From Streptomyces sp. BHT-5-2 (GTDB lineage Bacteria; Actinomycetota; Actinomycetes; Streptomycetales; Streptomycetaceae), in the NCBI RefSeq assembly GCF_019774615.1, contig NZ_CP081496.1:186001-250000 (forward strand): a stretch of 64,000 bases of DNA, in the 5' to 3' direction. Numbering within the stretch: the stretch's first letter is position 1; each line of letters begins with the position of its first letter. The notes beneath the pieces are model-generated. The model was not told the DNA's origin and did no database searches. It was given only the letters and a program-made list of their open reading frames with translations. A program made the translations under genes and the position numbers. Shown here piece by piece: positions 55,119-63,889 of the stretch.

Positions 55119-56306
55119 ATGGCCGCAGCAGGACAGGGAACGCCGGGCACGCCGAGGGTGCTGCGGGCGATGAACGACCGGGCCGCACTGGACCTGTTGG
55201 TCTCCCAGGGCCCCCTGACCCGCACCCAGATCGGCGAACTGACGGGGCTGTCCAAGCCGACCGCCTCCCAGCTGCTCGCCCGGCTCACCGCGGCCGGGCT
55301 GGTCCGGACCACCGGCAACGTCACCGGCCGGCCCGGGCCCAACGCCCAGCTGTACGAGGTGAATCCGGCCGCCGCACACGTCGCCGCGCTGGCCGTGGAC
55401 CAGCTGGGCATCACCGCGGCCGTCGCGGACCTCACCGGCCGGGTGCTCGGCGAGGAGCGGATCGGCACCGGGCCGGGCCCCGAGGGCGCCACCGCACAGA
55501 CCGCCCGGCTGGTCGCACGGGCCGTCGACGGGGCGCTGGCCGAGGCCGGGCTGACGCGCGAACAGCTGCACCGCGCGGTGATCGGCACCCCCGGCGCCCT
55601 GGACCCGCAGACCGGCCTGCTGCGGTACGCGCCCCACCTGCCGGGCTGGCAGTCGCGGACGCTGAAGGAGGAGCTGGCCGAGGCCCTCGGCGTCCCGGTC
55701 GTCATCGAGAACGACGTGAACCTGGCCGCGGTGGCCGAGCAGCACGACGGCGCCGCCCAGGACTTCGACGACTTCGTGCTGGTGTGGGTCGACGAGGGCG
55801 TGGGCGCCGCGATCGTGCTGGACGGGCGGCTGCTGCGCGGGGCCACCGGCGGCGCCGGCGAGATCGGCTACATGCCGCTGCCCGGCGCCCGGCTGGCCCG
55901 GGACGGCGACCGCAGCGCCGCCCGGCCGGACGCCGGCGGCGGCTTCCAGCAACTGGTCGGCACGCCCAGCGTGCTCGCCCTCGCCCGGGCCTCCGGCGCC
56001 CCCGAGGTCCGCACCGTCGCCGAGGCACTGGCCCGGGACGACGTACGGGCCGAGGTGGCGCGCCGGCTGGCGACCGGCCTGGCCGCGGTGGTCGCGGTGG
56101 TCGACCCCCGCCTGGTGGTGCTCTCCGGCGAGGTGCCGCAGGCCGGCGGGGAGGCGCTGCGGGCCCTGGTCGAGGCGGAGTTCACCGGGCTCGCGCTGCC
56201 CCGCCCGGAGATCCGGATCAGCGACATCGCGGGCGACCCCATCCTCACCGGCGCGCTGCGCACGGCACTGGCGGAGACCCGCGACGCGGTCTTCGACACC
56301 GGCTGA
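55119..56306 (+). CDS. csnR: ROK-family transcriptional repressor, CsnR type
   Basis: A 395-residue protein. Residues about 25-75 form a winged helix (LTRTQIGELTGLSKPTASQLL), followed by the ROK sugar-binding domain (VIENDVNLAAVAEQ, DEGVGAAIVLDGRLLRGATGGAGEIGY). The usual zinc-binding CxCGxxGCxE cluster after EIGY is absent; the segment reads LPGARLARDGDRSAARPD instead. It heads a six-gene unit matching the S. coelicolor csnR-K operon for chitosan oligosaccharide use, where CsnR represses until a glucosamine oligomer signal arrives. Separated from csnE by 102 bp with a hairpin. Confidence 0.85.
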   Translation: MAAAGQGTPGTPRVLRAMNDRAALDLLVSQGPLTRTQIGELTGLSKPTASQLLARLTAAGLVRTTGNVTGRPGPNAQLYEVNPAAAHVAALAVDQLGITAAVADLTGRVLGEERIGTGPGPEGATAQTARLVARAVDGALAEAGLTREQLHRAVIGTPGALDPQTGLLRYAPHLPGWQSRTLKEELAEALGVPVVIENDVNLAAVAEQHDGAAQDFDDFVLVWVDEGVGAAIVLDGRLLRGATGGAGEIGYMPLPGARLARDGDRSAARPDAGGGFQQLVGTPSVLALARASGAPEVRTVAEALARDDVRAEVARRLATGLAAVVAVVDPRLVVLSGEVPQAGGEALRALVEAEFTGLALPRPEIRISDIAGDPILTGALRTALAETRDAVFDTG

Positions 56307-56316
56307 GCCCCCGGCC

Positions 56317-56348
56317 CCGGGCCCGTCCTGTACGTCGAACGGGCCCGG
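56317..56348 (+). terminator. Hairpin between csnR and csnE
   Basis: Inverted repeat CCGGGCCCGT / ACGGGCCCGG, 12-nt loop, 10 bp past the csnR stop. May attenuate read-through or stabilise transcript ends, separating repressor from transporter expression. Confidence 0.6.
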
Positions 56349-56408
56349 CGACCGTCACGGCCGGAGCCCGTCCGGGCGCCCGGGACCCCCCGACGTAAGG
56401 AAGTCCGC

Positions 56409-57830
56409 ATGCCGCTCGTGCCGTTCATGCCGCTCCCCCGCCCGGGTGCCCGACCACGACCGCACGGCCGCCCGCGCCCCCGCGCCCGCCGCCGTGGCCG
56501 GACCGGGCGGCCGGCGGCGCTGCCCGTGGTGCTGGCCGCCGGGCTGCTCGCCGCCGGCTGCGCCCACCCCAGTGTCGGCAGCGACCGCGACGACCCCACC
56601 CGGCCGGTCACCCTCACCTTCTGGCACGGCTGGTCCGACGCCGGCGAGGTCAAGGCCATCGACGACAGCATCGCGCGGTTCGAGAAACGCCACCCCAACA
56701 TCACCGTGAAGGCGGTCGGGAACGTCTCCGACGCCACCATGAACCAGGCGCTGCGGGCCGGCGGCGACGACGCACCCGACGTGGTGTCGTCGTTCACCAC
56801 CAACAACGTCGGGCAGTACTGCTCCTCCGGAATGTGGGCGGACCTCGACCCCTTTCTGCACAAGAGCGGCGTGGTGAAGGAGGAGGTCTTTCCCGGGCCC
56901 CTGCTCTCCTATACGCAGTACCGCGGCCGGCAGTGCGCGCTGCCGCTGCTCGCCGACACCTACGGGCTGTACTACAACAAGGACGCCTTCCGGAAAGCCG
57001 GCATCACCCGGCCGCCGCGCACCATGTCGGAGCTGGAACGGGACGCCGGGAAACTCACCCGGCGCACCGGGAACGGCGGCTACCGACAGGTCGGCTTCAT
57101 GCCGGACTTCCGGCTGTACCAGAACAGCCCGGACCGGCTCTTCGCACAGTGGGGCCCGCGGTATTTCGACCGGAACGGAAAAGCGCGGCTCGCCGAGGAA
57201 CCCTCGACCCGGGAATTCTTCACCACCCAGCGCGAACTCCTCGTCGCCCAGGGCGGATACGGCCCGCTGGAGAAGTTCCGCACCACGTTCGGCGAGGAGA
57301 TGTCGGCACAGAACGCCTTTCTGCGACAGAAGGTGGCCATGCACATGGACGGTGAATGGCGCGGCCTGATGCTCAGGAAGGCGAAGGCGCCGTTCGACTG
57401 GGGCGTGGCGCCGATGCCGGTGCCCGACGACCGTGCCGACACCTACGGCCGGGGCTGTCTCACCGGCACCGTCGCCGGCATCGCGCACAGCAGCCGGCAT
57501 CAGAACGCGGCCTGGGAACTGGTGAAGTTCCTGACCGTCGACACCGACCAGGTGGTCGCCTTCGCCAACGCCATCCACAACGTCCCGTCCACCAACGCCG
57601 CCCTGGTCTCCCCCGAGTTGGACGCCGACGCGGAGTTCCGCACCTTCCTCGACATCGTCCGCAATCCGCACAGCACCGCACTGCCCCCGTCCGACAACGG
57701 CGACATGTACGTCACCTCGCTCCAGGACTTCTCCTACGCCGTGGAAGCCGGAAAGGTCCCCGATCTCGACGCCGGACTGCGCGCCCTCGACGCCCGGATC
57801 GACGCCGACAACCTCCAGTCCGAGAACTGA
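56409..57830 (+). CDS. csnE: ABC sugar-binding lipoprotein, CsnE type
   Basis: Captures oligosaccharide outside the membrane for the importer. ATG start with TAAGGAAG upstream, 473 residues. A long Arg/Pro-rich n-region precedes the lipobox LAAG-C51. Mature protein starts with the family pattern VTLTFWHGWSDAGEV. Within the csn cluster the ligand is predicted to be glucosamine oligomers from chitosan. Runs of GGAAAG/GAATT-type codons around 57170-57230 are slightly less GC-biased than neighbours. Confidence 0.88.
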   Translation: MPLVPFMPLPRPGARPRPHGRPRPRARRRGRTGRPAALPVVLAAGLLAAGCAHPSVGSDRDDPTRPVTLTFWHGWSDAGEVKAIDDSIARFEKRHPNITVKAVGNVSDATMNQALRAGGDDAPDVVSSFTTNNVGQYCSSGMWADLDPFLHKSGVVKEEVFPGPLLSYTQYRGRQCALPLLADTYGLYYNKDAFRKAGITRPPRTMSELERDAGKLTRRTGNGGYRQVGFMPDFRLYQNSPDRLFAQWGPRYFDRNGKARLAEEPSTREFFTTQRELLVAQGGYGPLEKFRTTFGEEMSAQNAFLRQKVAMHMDGEWRGLMLRKAKAPFDWGVAPMPVPDDRADTYGRGCLTGTVAGIAHSSRHQNAAWELVKFLTVDTDQVVAFANAIHNVPSTNAALVSPELDADAEFRTFLDIVRNPHSTALPPSDNGDMYVTSLQDFSYAVEAGKVPDLDAGLRALDARIDADNLQSEN

Positions 57831-57840
57831 CGGAGCACCC

Positions 57841-58797
57841 ATGGCAGTCACCGCCTCCCCCGCGCCGGCGCTGCGGCGCAAACACCTCCGCGAACGCCTG
57901 CGCATCCTGGGATTCCTCTCCCCCTGGCTCGTCGGATTCTCGGTCTTCTTCGGCTACCCGCTGATCGCCACCGGCTACTTCTCCATCATGCACTACAACC
58001 AGATCGAGCAGCCCGCGTTCGTGGGCCTGCGGAACTGGAAATACGTGCTGACCCAGATGCCGCTGTTCGGGCCGGCGCTGTGGAACACGCTCTGGCTGGT
58101 CGTGGTGATGGTGGCGCTGCGAGTCGTCTTCGGACTGGGCATCGGACTGCTCGTCACCAAGGTGAAATCGGGCGCCGGATTCTTCCGCACCGCGTTCTAT
58201 CTGCCTTATCTGGCGCCGCCGGTGGCCGCCACCGTCGCCTTCGTCTTCCTGCTCAACCCGGCCACCGGGCCGGTCAACGAGATCCTCGGCGCGGTCGGCA
58301 TCCCGGGCCCGGAGTGGTTCAACGACCCGGCCTGGGCCAAGCCGTCGCTGGTCCTGCTGTCCCTGTGGGGCATCGGCGACCTGATGGTGATCTTCATGGC
58401 GGCGCTGCTGGACGTCCCGAAGGAGCAGTACGAGGCCGCCGCACTGGACGGCGCCGGCGCCTGGGCGAGGTTCCGCTATGTGACCTGGCCGACGATCACC
58501 CCGATCGTGCTGTTCGCGGTGGTCACCGGTGTCGTACAGACCATGCAGTACTACACCCAGGCGCTGGTCGCCGGGAAACTCGCCTCCGGCGTCTCCCTCG
58601 GCCCCGGCACCGTCATCCAGCCCGGCTACCCGGACCACTCCACCCTGACCGTGCCGCAGCTCGTCTACTCGCTGGGCTTCCAGAACTTCAACACCGGCGC
58701 CGCCTGCGCCCTTTCGCTGGTGCTGTTCGCCCTCGCGATGGCCGTCACCACCCTGCTGATGCGCAAGGGCGCCGGCCTGCTCCCGGCGGAGGACTGA
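57841..58797 (+). CDS. csnF: ABC sugar permease, MalF-like, CsnF type
   Basis: First inner-membrane permease of the importer. The 318-residue protein has six helices and the EAA loop YEAAALDGAGAWARFRYVTW, which contacts the ATPase. It begins 10 bp after csnE and ends 6 bp before csnG, so it is clearly co-transcribed. Confidence 0.9.
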   Translation: MAVTASPAPALRRKHLRERLRILGFLSPWLVGFSVFFGYPLIATGYFSIMHYNQIEQPAFVGLRNWKYVLTQMPLFGPALWNTLWLVVVMVALRVVFGLGIGLLVTKVKSGAGFFRTAFYLPYLAPPVAATVAFVFLLNPATGPVNEILGAVGIPGPEWFNDPAWAKPSLVLLSLWGIGDLMVIFMAALLDVPKEQYEAAALDGAGAWARFRYVTWPTITPIVLFAVVTGVVQTMQYYTQALVAGKLASGVSLGPGTVIQPGYPDHSTLTVPQLVYSLGFQNFNTGAACALSLVLFALAMAVTTLLMRKGAGLLPAED

Positions 58798-58803
58798 TCC
58801 GAC

Positions 58804-59706
58804 ATGACCACCACCACGCTCCCCCGCCGCCCGGCCGCCCGCGCCCCCCGCGCCACCGGCACCCAGGCCGCCGGCGCCCGCCGCAGACGGCTGCTGCACT
58901 GGATCGCCGTGCACGCGGTGGCCGTCGCCGCCGCCCTCTTCTTCCTCCTCCCGTTCGTCTTCGTCCTGCTGACCTCCGTCATGAACGACGACCAGGCGAT
59001 GAGCGGCGAACTCTGGCCGCACGAGTGGAACTGGTCCAACTACGCCAGCGTGTTCACCACCCCCGGCTTCCTCGACTGGTGGAAGAACTCGCTGCTCTAC
59101 GCGGGCCTGGGCACCCTCTTCACGGTCTGCTCGGCGGTCCCGGTCGCCTATGCGCTGGCCCGCTTCCGCTTCCGCGGCCGTCGCACCGCGATGCTGCTCG
59201 TCATCTCCACGATGATGCTGCCGCCCCAGGTCGTCGTCATCCCGATGTACCTGGTGTGGGCGCAGCAGCTGCACCTGACCGGCTCGGTCTGGCCGCTGGT
59301 CGTCCCGATGGCGTTCGGCGACGCCTACTCGATCTTCCTGCTCCGCCAGTTCCTGCTGACGATCCCTCAGGAATATGTGGAGTCCGCGAAGGTCGACGGC
59401 TGCGGCGAACTCCGCACCCTGCTGCGGATCATCTTCCCCATGGCCCGCCCCGGCATCGCCGCCATCGCCCTCTTCCAGTTCTTCTACTGCTGGAACGACT
59501 ACTTCGGGCCGCAGATCTACACCGCCCAGAACCCGGCCGCCTGGACGCTCTCCTACGGCCTGGAGTCCTTCAAGAGCGCGCACAACGTCAACTGGAACCT
59601 CACCATGGCCGCGACGGTACTGGTCATGGCCCCCGTCATCGTCGTCTTCTTCTTCGCGCAGAAAGCCTTCGTCGAAGGCGTCACACTCACCGGAGTGAAG
59701 GGCTGA
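58804..59706 (+). CDS. csnG: ABC sugar permease, MalG-like, CsnG type
   Basis: Second permease, 300 residues, six helices, EAA loop YVESAKVDGCGELRTLLRII. No ATP-binding gene follows, so the importer probably uses the shared multi-sugar ATPase MsiK encoded elsewhere, as other streptomycete CUT1 systems do. csnH starts 8 bp downstream. Confidence 0.9.
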   Translation: MTTTTLPRRPAARAPRATGTQAAGARRRRLLHWIAVHAVAVAAALFFLLPFVFVLLTSVMNDDQAMSGELWPHEWNWSNYASVFTTPGFLDWWKNSLLYAGLGTLFTVCSAVPVAYALARFRFRGRRTAMLLVISTMMLPPQVVVIPMYLVWAQQLHLTGSVWPLVVPMAFGDAYSIFLLRQFLLTIPQEYVESAKVDGCGELRTLLRIIFPMARPGIAAIALFQFFYCWNDYFGPQIYTAQNPAAWTLSYGLESFKSAHNVNWNLTMAATVLVMAPVIVVFFFAQKAFVEGVTLTGVKG

Positions 59707-59714
59707 AACCGCTC

Positions 59715-61094
59715 ATGCTGCCAACGTCCGGGGGCCGCCCCCCGCACTCCCCCGTCAAGATCGCCGTGGTCGGCGGCGGCTCGACCTACACCCCCGAACT
59801 CATCGACGGCTTCGCGCGGTTGCGGGACGTGCTGCCGGTCGGCGAACTCGTCCTGATCGACCCGGCCACCGAGCGGCTGGAGCTGATCGGCGCACTGGCC
59901 CGCCGGATCTTCGCCCGGCAGGGCCACCCGGGCACCGTCACCTGGACCGACGACCTGGACGCCGGACTCGACGGCGCCGACGCCGTCCTGCTCCAGCTGC
60001 GGGTCGGCGGGCAGGCGGCCCGCGACCAGGACGAGACCTGGCCGCTGGAGTGCGGCTGCGTCGGCCAGGAGACCACCGGCGCGGGCGGCCTCGCCAAGGC
60101 ACTGCGCACCGTCCCGGTCGTCCTGGACATCGCCGAACGGGTCCGCCGCCGCTGCCCGGACGCCTGGATCGTGGACTTCACCAACCCGGTGGGCATCGTC
60201 ACCCGGGCCCTGCTCACCCACGGGCACAAGGCCGTCGGACTGTGCAACGTGGCCATCGGCTTCCAGCGGAAGTTCGCCGGGCTGCTCGGCGTGGCCCCCG
60301 AACGCGTCGAGCTGGAGCACGTCGGCCTGAACCACCTCACCTGGGAGCGGGCCGTCCGCGTCGACGGCGAGGACGTCCTGCCCCGGCTCCTCGCGGAACA
60401 CGGCGACGCGGTCGCCGCCGACATCCGCATGCCCCGCGCGCTCCTCGACCACCTGGGCGTCGTCCCCTCCTACTACCTGCGCTACTACTACCGGCACGAC
60501 GCGGTGGTGGCGGAGCTGCGCACCAAGCCCTCCCGCGCCGCCGAGGTCGCCGCCCTCGAACGCGAACTCCTCGGCCTCTACGCCGACCCGGCCCTGGCCG
60601 AGAAACCCGCCCTCCTCTCCCGCCGCGGCGGCGCCTTCTACTCCGAGGCAGCGGTAGCCCTGACGTCGTCCTTGCTGGCGGGCGGGGGCGGGGCGGATTC
60701 CGACGCGGGGGGTGGCCTACGGGCCGGGGACGGGGCGGGTGGTGAAGGGTGGGGTGCCGAGGGGAAGTTGGTCGGTGATGTGCAGGTCGTCAACACCCTC
60801 AACAACGGGACGTTGCCGTTCCTGCCGGACGATGCGGTGATCGAGGTGCCGGCCGCGGTCGGCTCCCGGGGGGCCTCCCCCCTCCCCCTCCGCCCCCTAG
60901 CCCCCCTTTTTGCCGGGCTCGTCGCCAATGTCACGGCCTACGAGCACCTGGCTCTGGACGCGGCCCTCAAAGGCGGCCGCGACCGGGTCTTCACCGCACT
61001 CCTCGCACACCCCCTCATCGGCCAGATCGACCACGCGGACCGGCTCGCCGACGCGCTGATCGCACACAACCGGGAGCACCTCACGTGGGCCTGA
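59715..61094 (+). CDS. csnH: GH4 family hydrolase, CsnH type
   Basis: NAD- and metal-dependent hydrolase of family GH4 (6-phospho-beta-glucosidase group), 459 residues. NAD-binding GGGSTYTPEL is at 20-29; FTNPVGIVTRAL, the metal-ligand Cys in GLCNVAIG and the His in HVGLNHLTW are present. It should cleave the imported glucosamine oligomers or their phosphates. It carries a Gly-rich insert of about 30 residues (GGGGADSDAGGGL onward, 60678-60765) absent from the family, with GGG/GGT/TTG codons unlike the rest. The stop overlaps csnK by 10 nt. Confidence 0.88.
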   Translation: MLPTSGGRPPHSPVKIAVVGGGSTYTPELIDGFARLRDVLPVGELVLIDPATERLELIGALARRIFARQGHPGTVTWTDDLDAGLDGADAVLLQLRVGGQAARDQDETWPLECGCVGQETTGAGGLAKALRTVPVVLDIAERVRRRCPDAWIVDFTNPVGIVTRALLTHGHKAVGLCNVAIGFQRKFAGLLGVAPERVELEHVGLNHLTWERAVRVDGEDVLPRLLAEHGDAVAADIRMPRALLDHLGVVPSYYLRYYYRHDAVVAELRTKPSRAAEVAALERELLGLYADPALAEKPALLSRRGGAFYSEAAVALTSSLLAGGGGADSDAGGGLRAGDGAGGEGWGAEGKLVGDVQVVNTLNNGTLPFLPDDAVIEVPAAVGSRGASPLPLRPLAPLFAGLVANVTAYEHLALDAALKGGRDRVFTALLAHPLIGQIDHADRLADALIAHNREHLTWA

Positions 61095-62077
61095 CCGGCA
61101 CTGCGCTCGCCGTCGACGCGGGCAACAGCAAGACCGACGTGGTGCTGGTCGCCACCGACGGCAGGGTCCTCGGCCGGGCCCGCGGCGGCGGCTTCCAGCC
61201 GCATCTGGTCGGCACCGCCCGCGCCGTGGACGTGCTGGCCCCCCTGATCGCCGAGGCCCGGCGCCGGGCCGGACTGCCCGCCGACGGCCCGGCCGCCCAG
61301 CTCTCCGCCTTCCTCGCCAACGCCGACCTCCCCGTCGAAGTGACCCGCCTGACCACCGAGATCGTCGCCCGCGGCTGGGCGGACGCCGTCACCGTACGCA
61401 ACGACACCTTCGCCCTGCTCCGCGCCGGACTCCCGGACGGCGCCGAGCAGTTGGGCGTCGCCGTGGTCTGCGGCGCCGGCGTCAACTGCGTCGGCGTCGG
61501 CCGCGGCGGGGCCACCGCCCGCTTCCCGGCCGTCGGCCGGATCTCCGGCGACTGGGGCGGCGGCTCCTTCCTCGCCGACGAGGCCCTGTGGCACGCCGCC
61601 CGCGCCGAGGACGGCCGCGGCACACCGAGCGAACTCGCCCGCGCGCTACCGGCCCACTTCGGCCTGACGACGATGGCAGAACTGATCGAGGCCCTGCACC
61701 TGCGGCGGATCCCGCTCGACCGCCGGCACGAACTGTCCCCCCTGCTCTTCGCCGTCGCGGCGGACGGCGACGCCGTCGCCCGCTCCCTCGTGGCCCGCCA
61801 GGCGGAGGAGATCGCCCTGATGGCCTCCGTCGCCCTCCAGCGCCTCGACCTCCTCTCCGAACCGACCCCGGTCATCCTCGGCGGCGGCATCCTCGCCGCC
61901 CGGCACCCCCTTCTCCACGACCACGTCACCGAACTCCTCGCCGCCCGGGCGCCGAAGGCCGTCCCGCACCTCCTCACCGCGCCCCCGGTCCTCGGCGCCG
62001 CCCTGGACGCACTGGACCGGGCGACCCCCGGACCGCCCCGACGGGCCTACACCCGCCTGCGGGCGGAATGGGCATAG
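61085..62077 (+). CDS. csnK: BadF/BadG-type sugar kinase, CsnK (glucosamine kinase)
   Basis: ASKHA-fold kinase, 330 residues, GTG start overlapping csnH. Phosphate loop DAGNSKTDVVL at 10-20, VVCGAGVNCVGV and RISGDWGGGSFLADEAL motifs, and a C-terminal VILGGGILAARHPLL. This family includes actinobacterial glucosamine kinases, and the csn setting predicts glucosamine as substrate, feeding glucosamine 6-phosphate to central metabolism. The last codons and stop (GGAATGGGCATAGAG) are duplicated 20 bp downstream. Confidence 0.87.
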   Translation: MGLTGTALAVDAGNSKTDVVLVATDGRVLGRARGGGFQPHLVGTARAVDVLAPLIAEARRRAGLPADGPAAQLSAFLANADLPVEVTRLTTEIVARGWADAVTVRNDTFALLRAGLPDGAEQLGVAVVCGAGVNCVGVGRGGATARFPAVGRISGDWGGGSFLADEALWHAARAEDGRGTPSELARALPAHFGLTTMAELIEALHLRRIPLDRRHELSPLLFAVAADGDAVARSLVARQAEEIALMASVALQRLDLLSEPTPVILGGGILAARHPLLHDHVTELLAARAPKAVPHLLTAPPVLGAALDALDRATPGPPRRAYTRLRAEWA

Positions 62078-62099
62078 AGCGGGAGGAATGGGCATAGAG
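62065..62099 (+). repeat. 20-bp-period duplication over the csnK stop
   Basis: GGAATGGGCATAGAG occurs at 62065-62079 and again at 62085-62099. The first copy holds the functional stop codon. Confidence 0.9.
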
Positions 62100-62134
62100 G
62101 GAAGTACCCGCCCGTCACCGCGGTTGCCGGTGAC

Positions 62135-62476
62135 TCACCCCACCTGGACGCAGTCGCCGCTGCGGGTCTCGGCGCGTTCGCCCGGGGCCAGGACGAGGGC
62201 GGGCGGGGGCGGGGAGAGGTCGCTTTCCGTGATGATGGTGATGGGGCGGTCGGTGTCGTTGGCGATGGGTGTGAGGGCGCCGTCGGGGGCGTGGAGGAGG
62301 GGGTAGGTGCCGGTCGGGTTGATGTAGGTCGTGCTGCCGATGGTGAGGAATCCGGTGGCCGGGGCGGTGGGCGCGGGGGCGGCCGGGGCCCTGGTGGCGA
62401 CCTTGGAGGCGGTCTTGGACCCGATCTTGGAGCCGGTCTTGGTGAGGGGGGTCAGGAGTTGGCTGATGCGGCGCAT
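62135..62476 (-). CDS. Unknown 113-aa protein behind a repeat array
   Basis: ATG start with GGAGG 7 nt upstream. Residues 1-40 are Ser/Lys/Ala-rich and basic (TKTGSKIGSKTASKV). Residues 41-110 look like a small beta-rich domain (TGFLTIGSTTYINPTGTYPLL, then PITIITESDLS and ALVLAPGE), ending DCVQVG with a single cysteine. No signal peptide or membrane helix is obvious. Family not recognised. Its 5' leader consists of a 9-bp tandem array. Convergent with csnK. Confidence 0.65.
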   Translation of the reverse strand: MRRISQLLTPLTKTGSKIGSKTASKVATRAPAAPAPTAPATGFLTIGSTTYINPTGTYPLLHAPDGALTPIANDTDRPITIITESDLSPPPPALVLAPGERAETRSGDCVQVG

Positions 62477-62493
62477 GGCGTCGTTCCTCCGTC

Positions 62494-62560
62494 GATTCCG
62501 TTGATTCCGTGACGTCCGTCGTTTCCGTTGCTTCCGTTGCTTCCGTTGTTTCCGTTGCTT
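62494..62560. repeat. 9-bp tandem repeat array in the leader of the 113-aa gene
   Basis: About seven degenerate copies of TTCCGTTGY on the plus strand (ACGGAAGCA sense for the gene). The ribosome-binding site AACGGAGG reads like the last unit. The rest of the gap to 62775 shows nothing recognised. Confidence 0.8.
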
Positions 62561-62775
62561 CGAGGGTTGGCGGGAGAACCAACCTTCGTCACTCAGAGTA
62601 GTCGGATCGGGGTGGGGTCGTCAGCGGCGCGCGGGAGTGGCGCGGGGGCGCGAGGCGGCAAGGTGCGCGCCGAGGGCGGTCGTCCGGCCGGTCGCTCGTG
62701 CGGTGGCGCGGTGGGTGGCCCGGCCGGTGGGCGCGTCCGCACCCGACCACCACGGCCCGGCCCCTCCCCCGCCCC

Positions 62776-63468
62776 TCAGTCGTCCAGTGGCAGTGCCAGG
62801 TCCCGGACGTGGCCCGCGAGGAGTTGGACCGCGGCGTCGACGGCGGCCTGGGGGTTCCGGGCGCGGATGGCGTCGGTGAGGCGGGAGTGCGGGTCGGTGG
62901 CGGCGGCGTCGGCGGTGTCCAGGCAGGCGGCGCGGCGGAGTTCCGCGCGCAGGGCGGTGCTGAGGGAGCGGTAGATGTCGGCGAGCACGGGGTTGGCGCC
63001 GGCCTCGGCGACCAGGATGTGGAACTCCGCGTCGGCCGCGGTGAACGCCTCGCTGTCGTGGGCCGCGAGGGCGGCCCCGCGGCGCTCCAGGGCGGCCTCG
63101 ATGCCGGCGAGCTGGGCGTCGGTGCGGTGCTTGGCGGCCTGCCGGGCGGCGACCACGTCGAGCCCCTGGCGGACCTGGGTGACATGGCTCAGCTCGGCGC
63201 GCTCCAGACGGCGGCGGAGGGCGACCGCGCTGTCGTCGTCGGAGATCACGAACGTGCCGTCGCCCTGGCGGGGTTCGAGGAGTCCGGAGTGGACGAGCGA
63301 GCGCACGGCCTCGCGGACCGAGGCGCGGCTGACGCCGAGGGCCTCGGACAGGGCGCTCTCCGGCGGGATGCGGCTGCCCACGGGCCAGGTGCCGCTCACG
63401 ATCTGGCCGCGGATCTCGTCGGTCGCGGACTCCACGAGCGACACCCGGCCCTTGCGGACGGACTGCAC
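62776..63468 (-). CDS. GntR-family regulator, FadR (FCD) subgroup
   Basis: GTG start with GGGAG 7 nt upstream, 230 residues. Winged helix with IPPESALSEALGVSRASVREAVRSL and the wing GDGTFV. An all-helical FCD effector domain follows, with FHILVAEAG and the late His of LLAGHVRDL consistent with its metal site. FCD regulators respond to carboxylic acids. It is divergent from the gene entering at the right edge, the likely target. Confidence 0.92.
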   Translation of the reverse strand: MQSVRKGRVSLVESATDEIRGQIVSGTWPVGSRIPPESALSEALGVSRASVREAVRSLVHSGLLEPRQGDGTFVISDDDSAVALRRRLERAELSHVTQVRQGLDVVAARQAAKHRTDAQLAGIEAALERRGAALAAHDSEAFTAADAEFHILVAEAGANPVLADIYRSLSTALRAELRRAACLDTADAAATDPHSRLTDAIRARNPQAAVDAAVQLLAGHVRDLALPLDD

Positions 63469-63889
63469 TCGATCACTCCCTTTCTCGGCGGGACGGACGT
63501 CTTCGGCCGTCGCGGAGAGGCGGACGGGTCCGGCGCGGGCGTCGTGGGGCTCTCGTGCGGTGCGGGTCCCATGGGGCGGGACTCCGGACGCGTGTCACCC
63601 GGGGCGGCGGCCGGCGGCGGAGCGTCCGATCCCGGTCGCCAGGTATCGGCGACTCCTCGTAAGCGTAATGCGGGGAACCGGGGGCGGCGGGCGGGCGTGA
63701 TGAAGGGTGGTGGGGCGCCGGCGGAAGGCCGTCGGAGGACCGCGGGGCGTTCGGCGTTCCGAACAAGATCGGGTCAAGTCCGGTGTGCCGACCGGGGGAC
63801 ACGGACATACTGACGGCCGTGCGCCTCGTGCCCGCGGGCGCCGGGCTCGGGACCGGCCCGCAGTCAGCGACCCAGGGGGTGGTTCGTCG
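63469..63889. other. Divergent control region of the GntR gene
   Basis: About 420 bp without a convincing gene. GTCGCC-AGGTATC-GGCGAC (63635-63653) is an inverted repeat that could be the GntR operator. A promoter-like stretch precedes the right-edge gene near 63780-63815. Confidence 0.5.

Noticed and set aside
58080-59714. Upstream extension of the csnH frame through the permease genes
   Set aside because: It is an out-of-frame shadow of csnF and csnG, both of which are complete and recognisable; csnH starts at 59715.
62494-62560. CRISPR array or coding repeat (TETTEATE-type peptide)
   Set aside because: Units are only 9 bp with no spacers, and the coding frame lacks a start and overlaps the leader of a better-supported gene.
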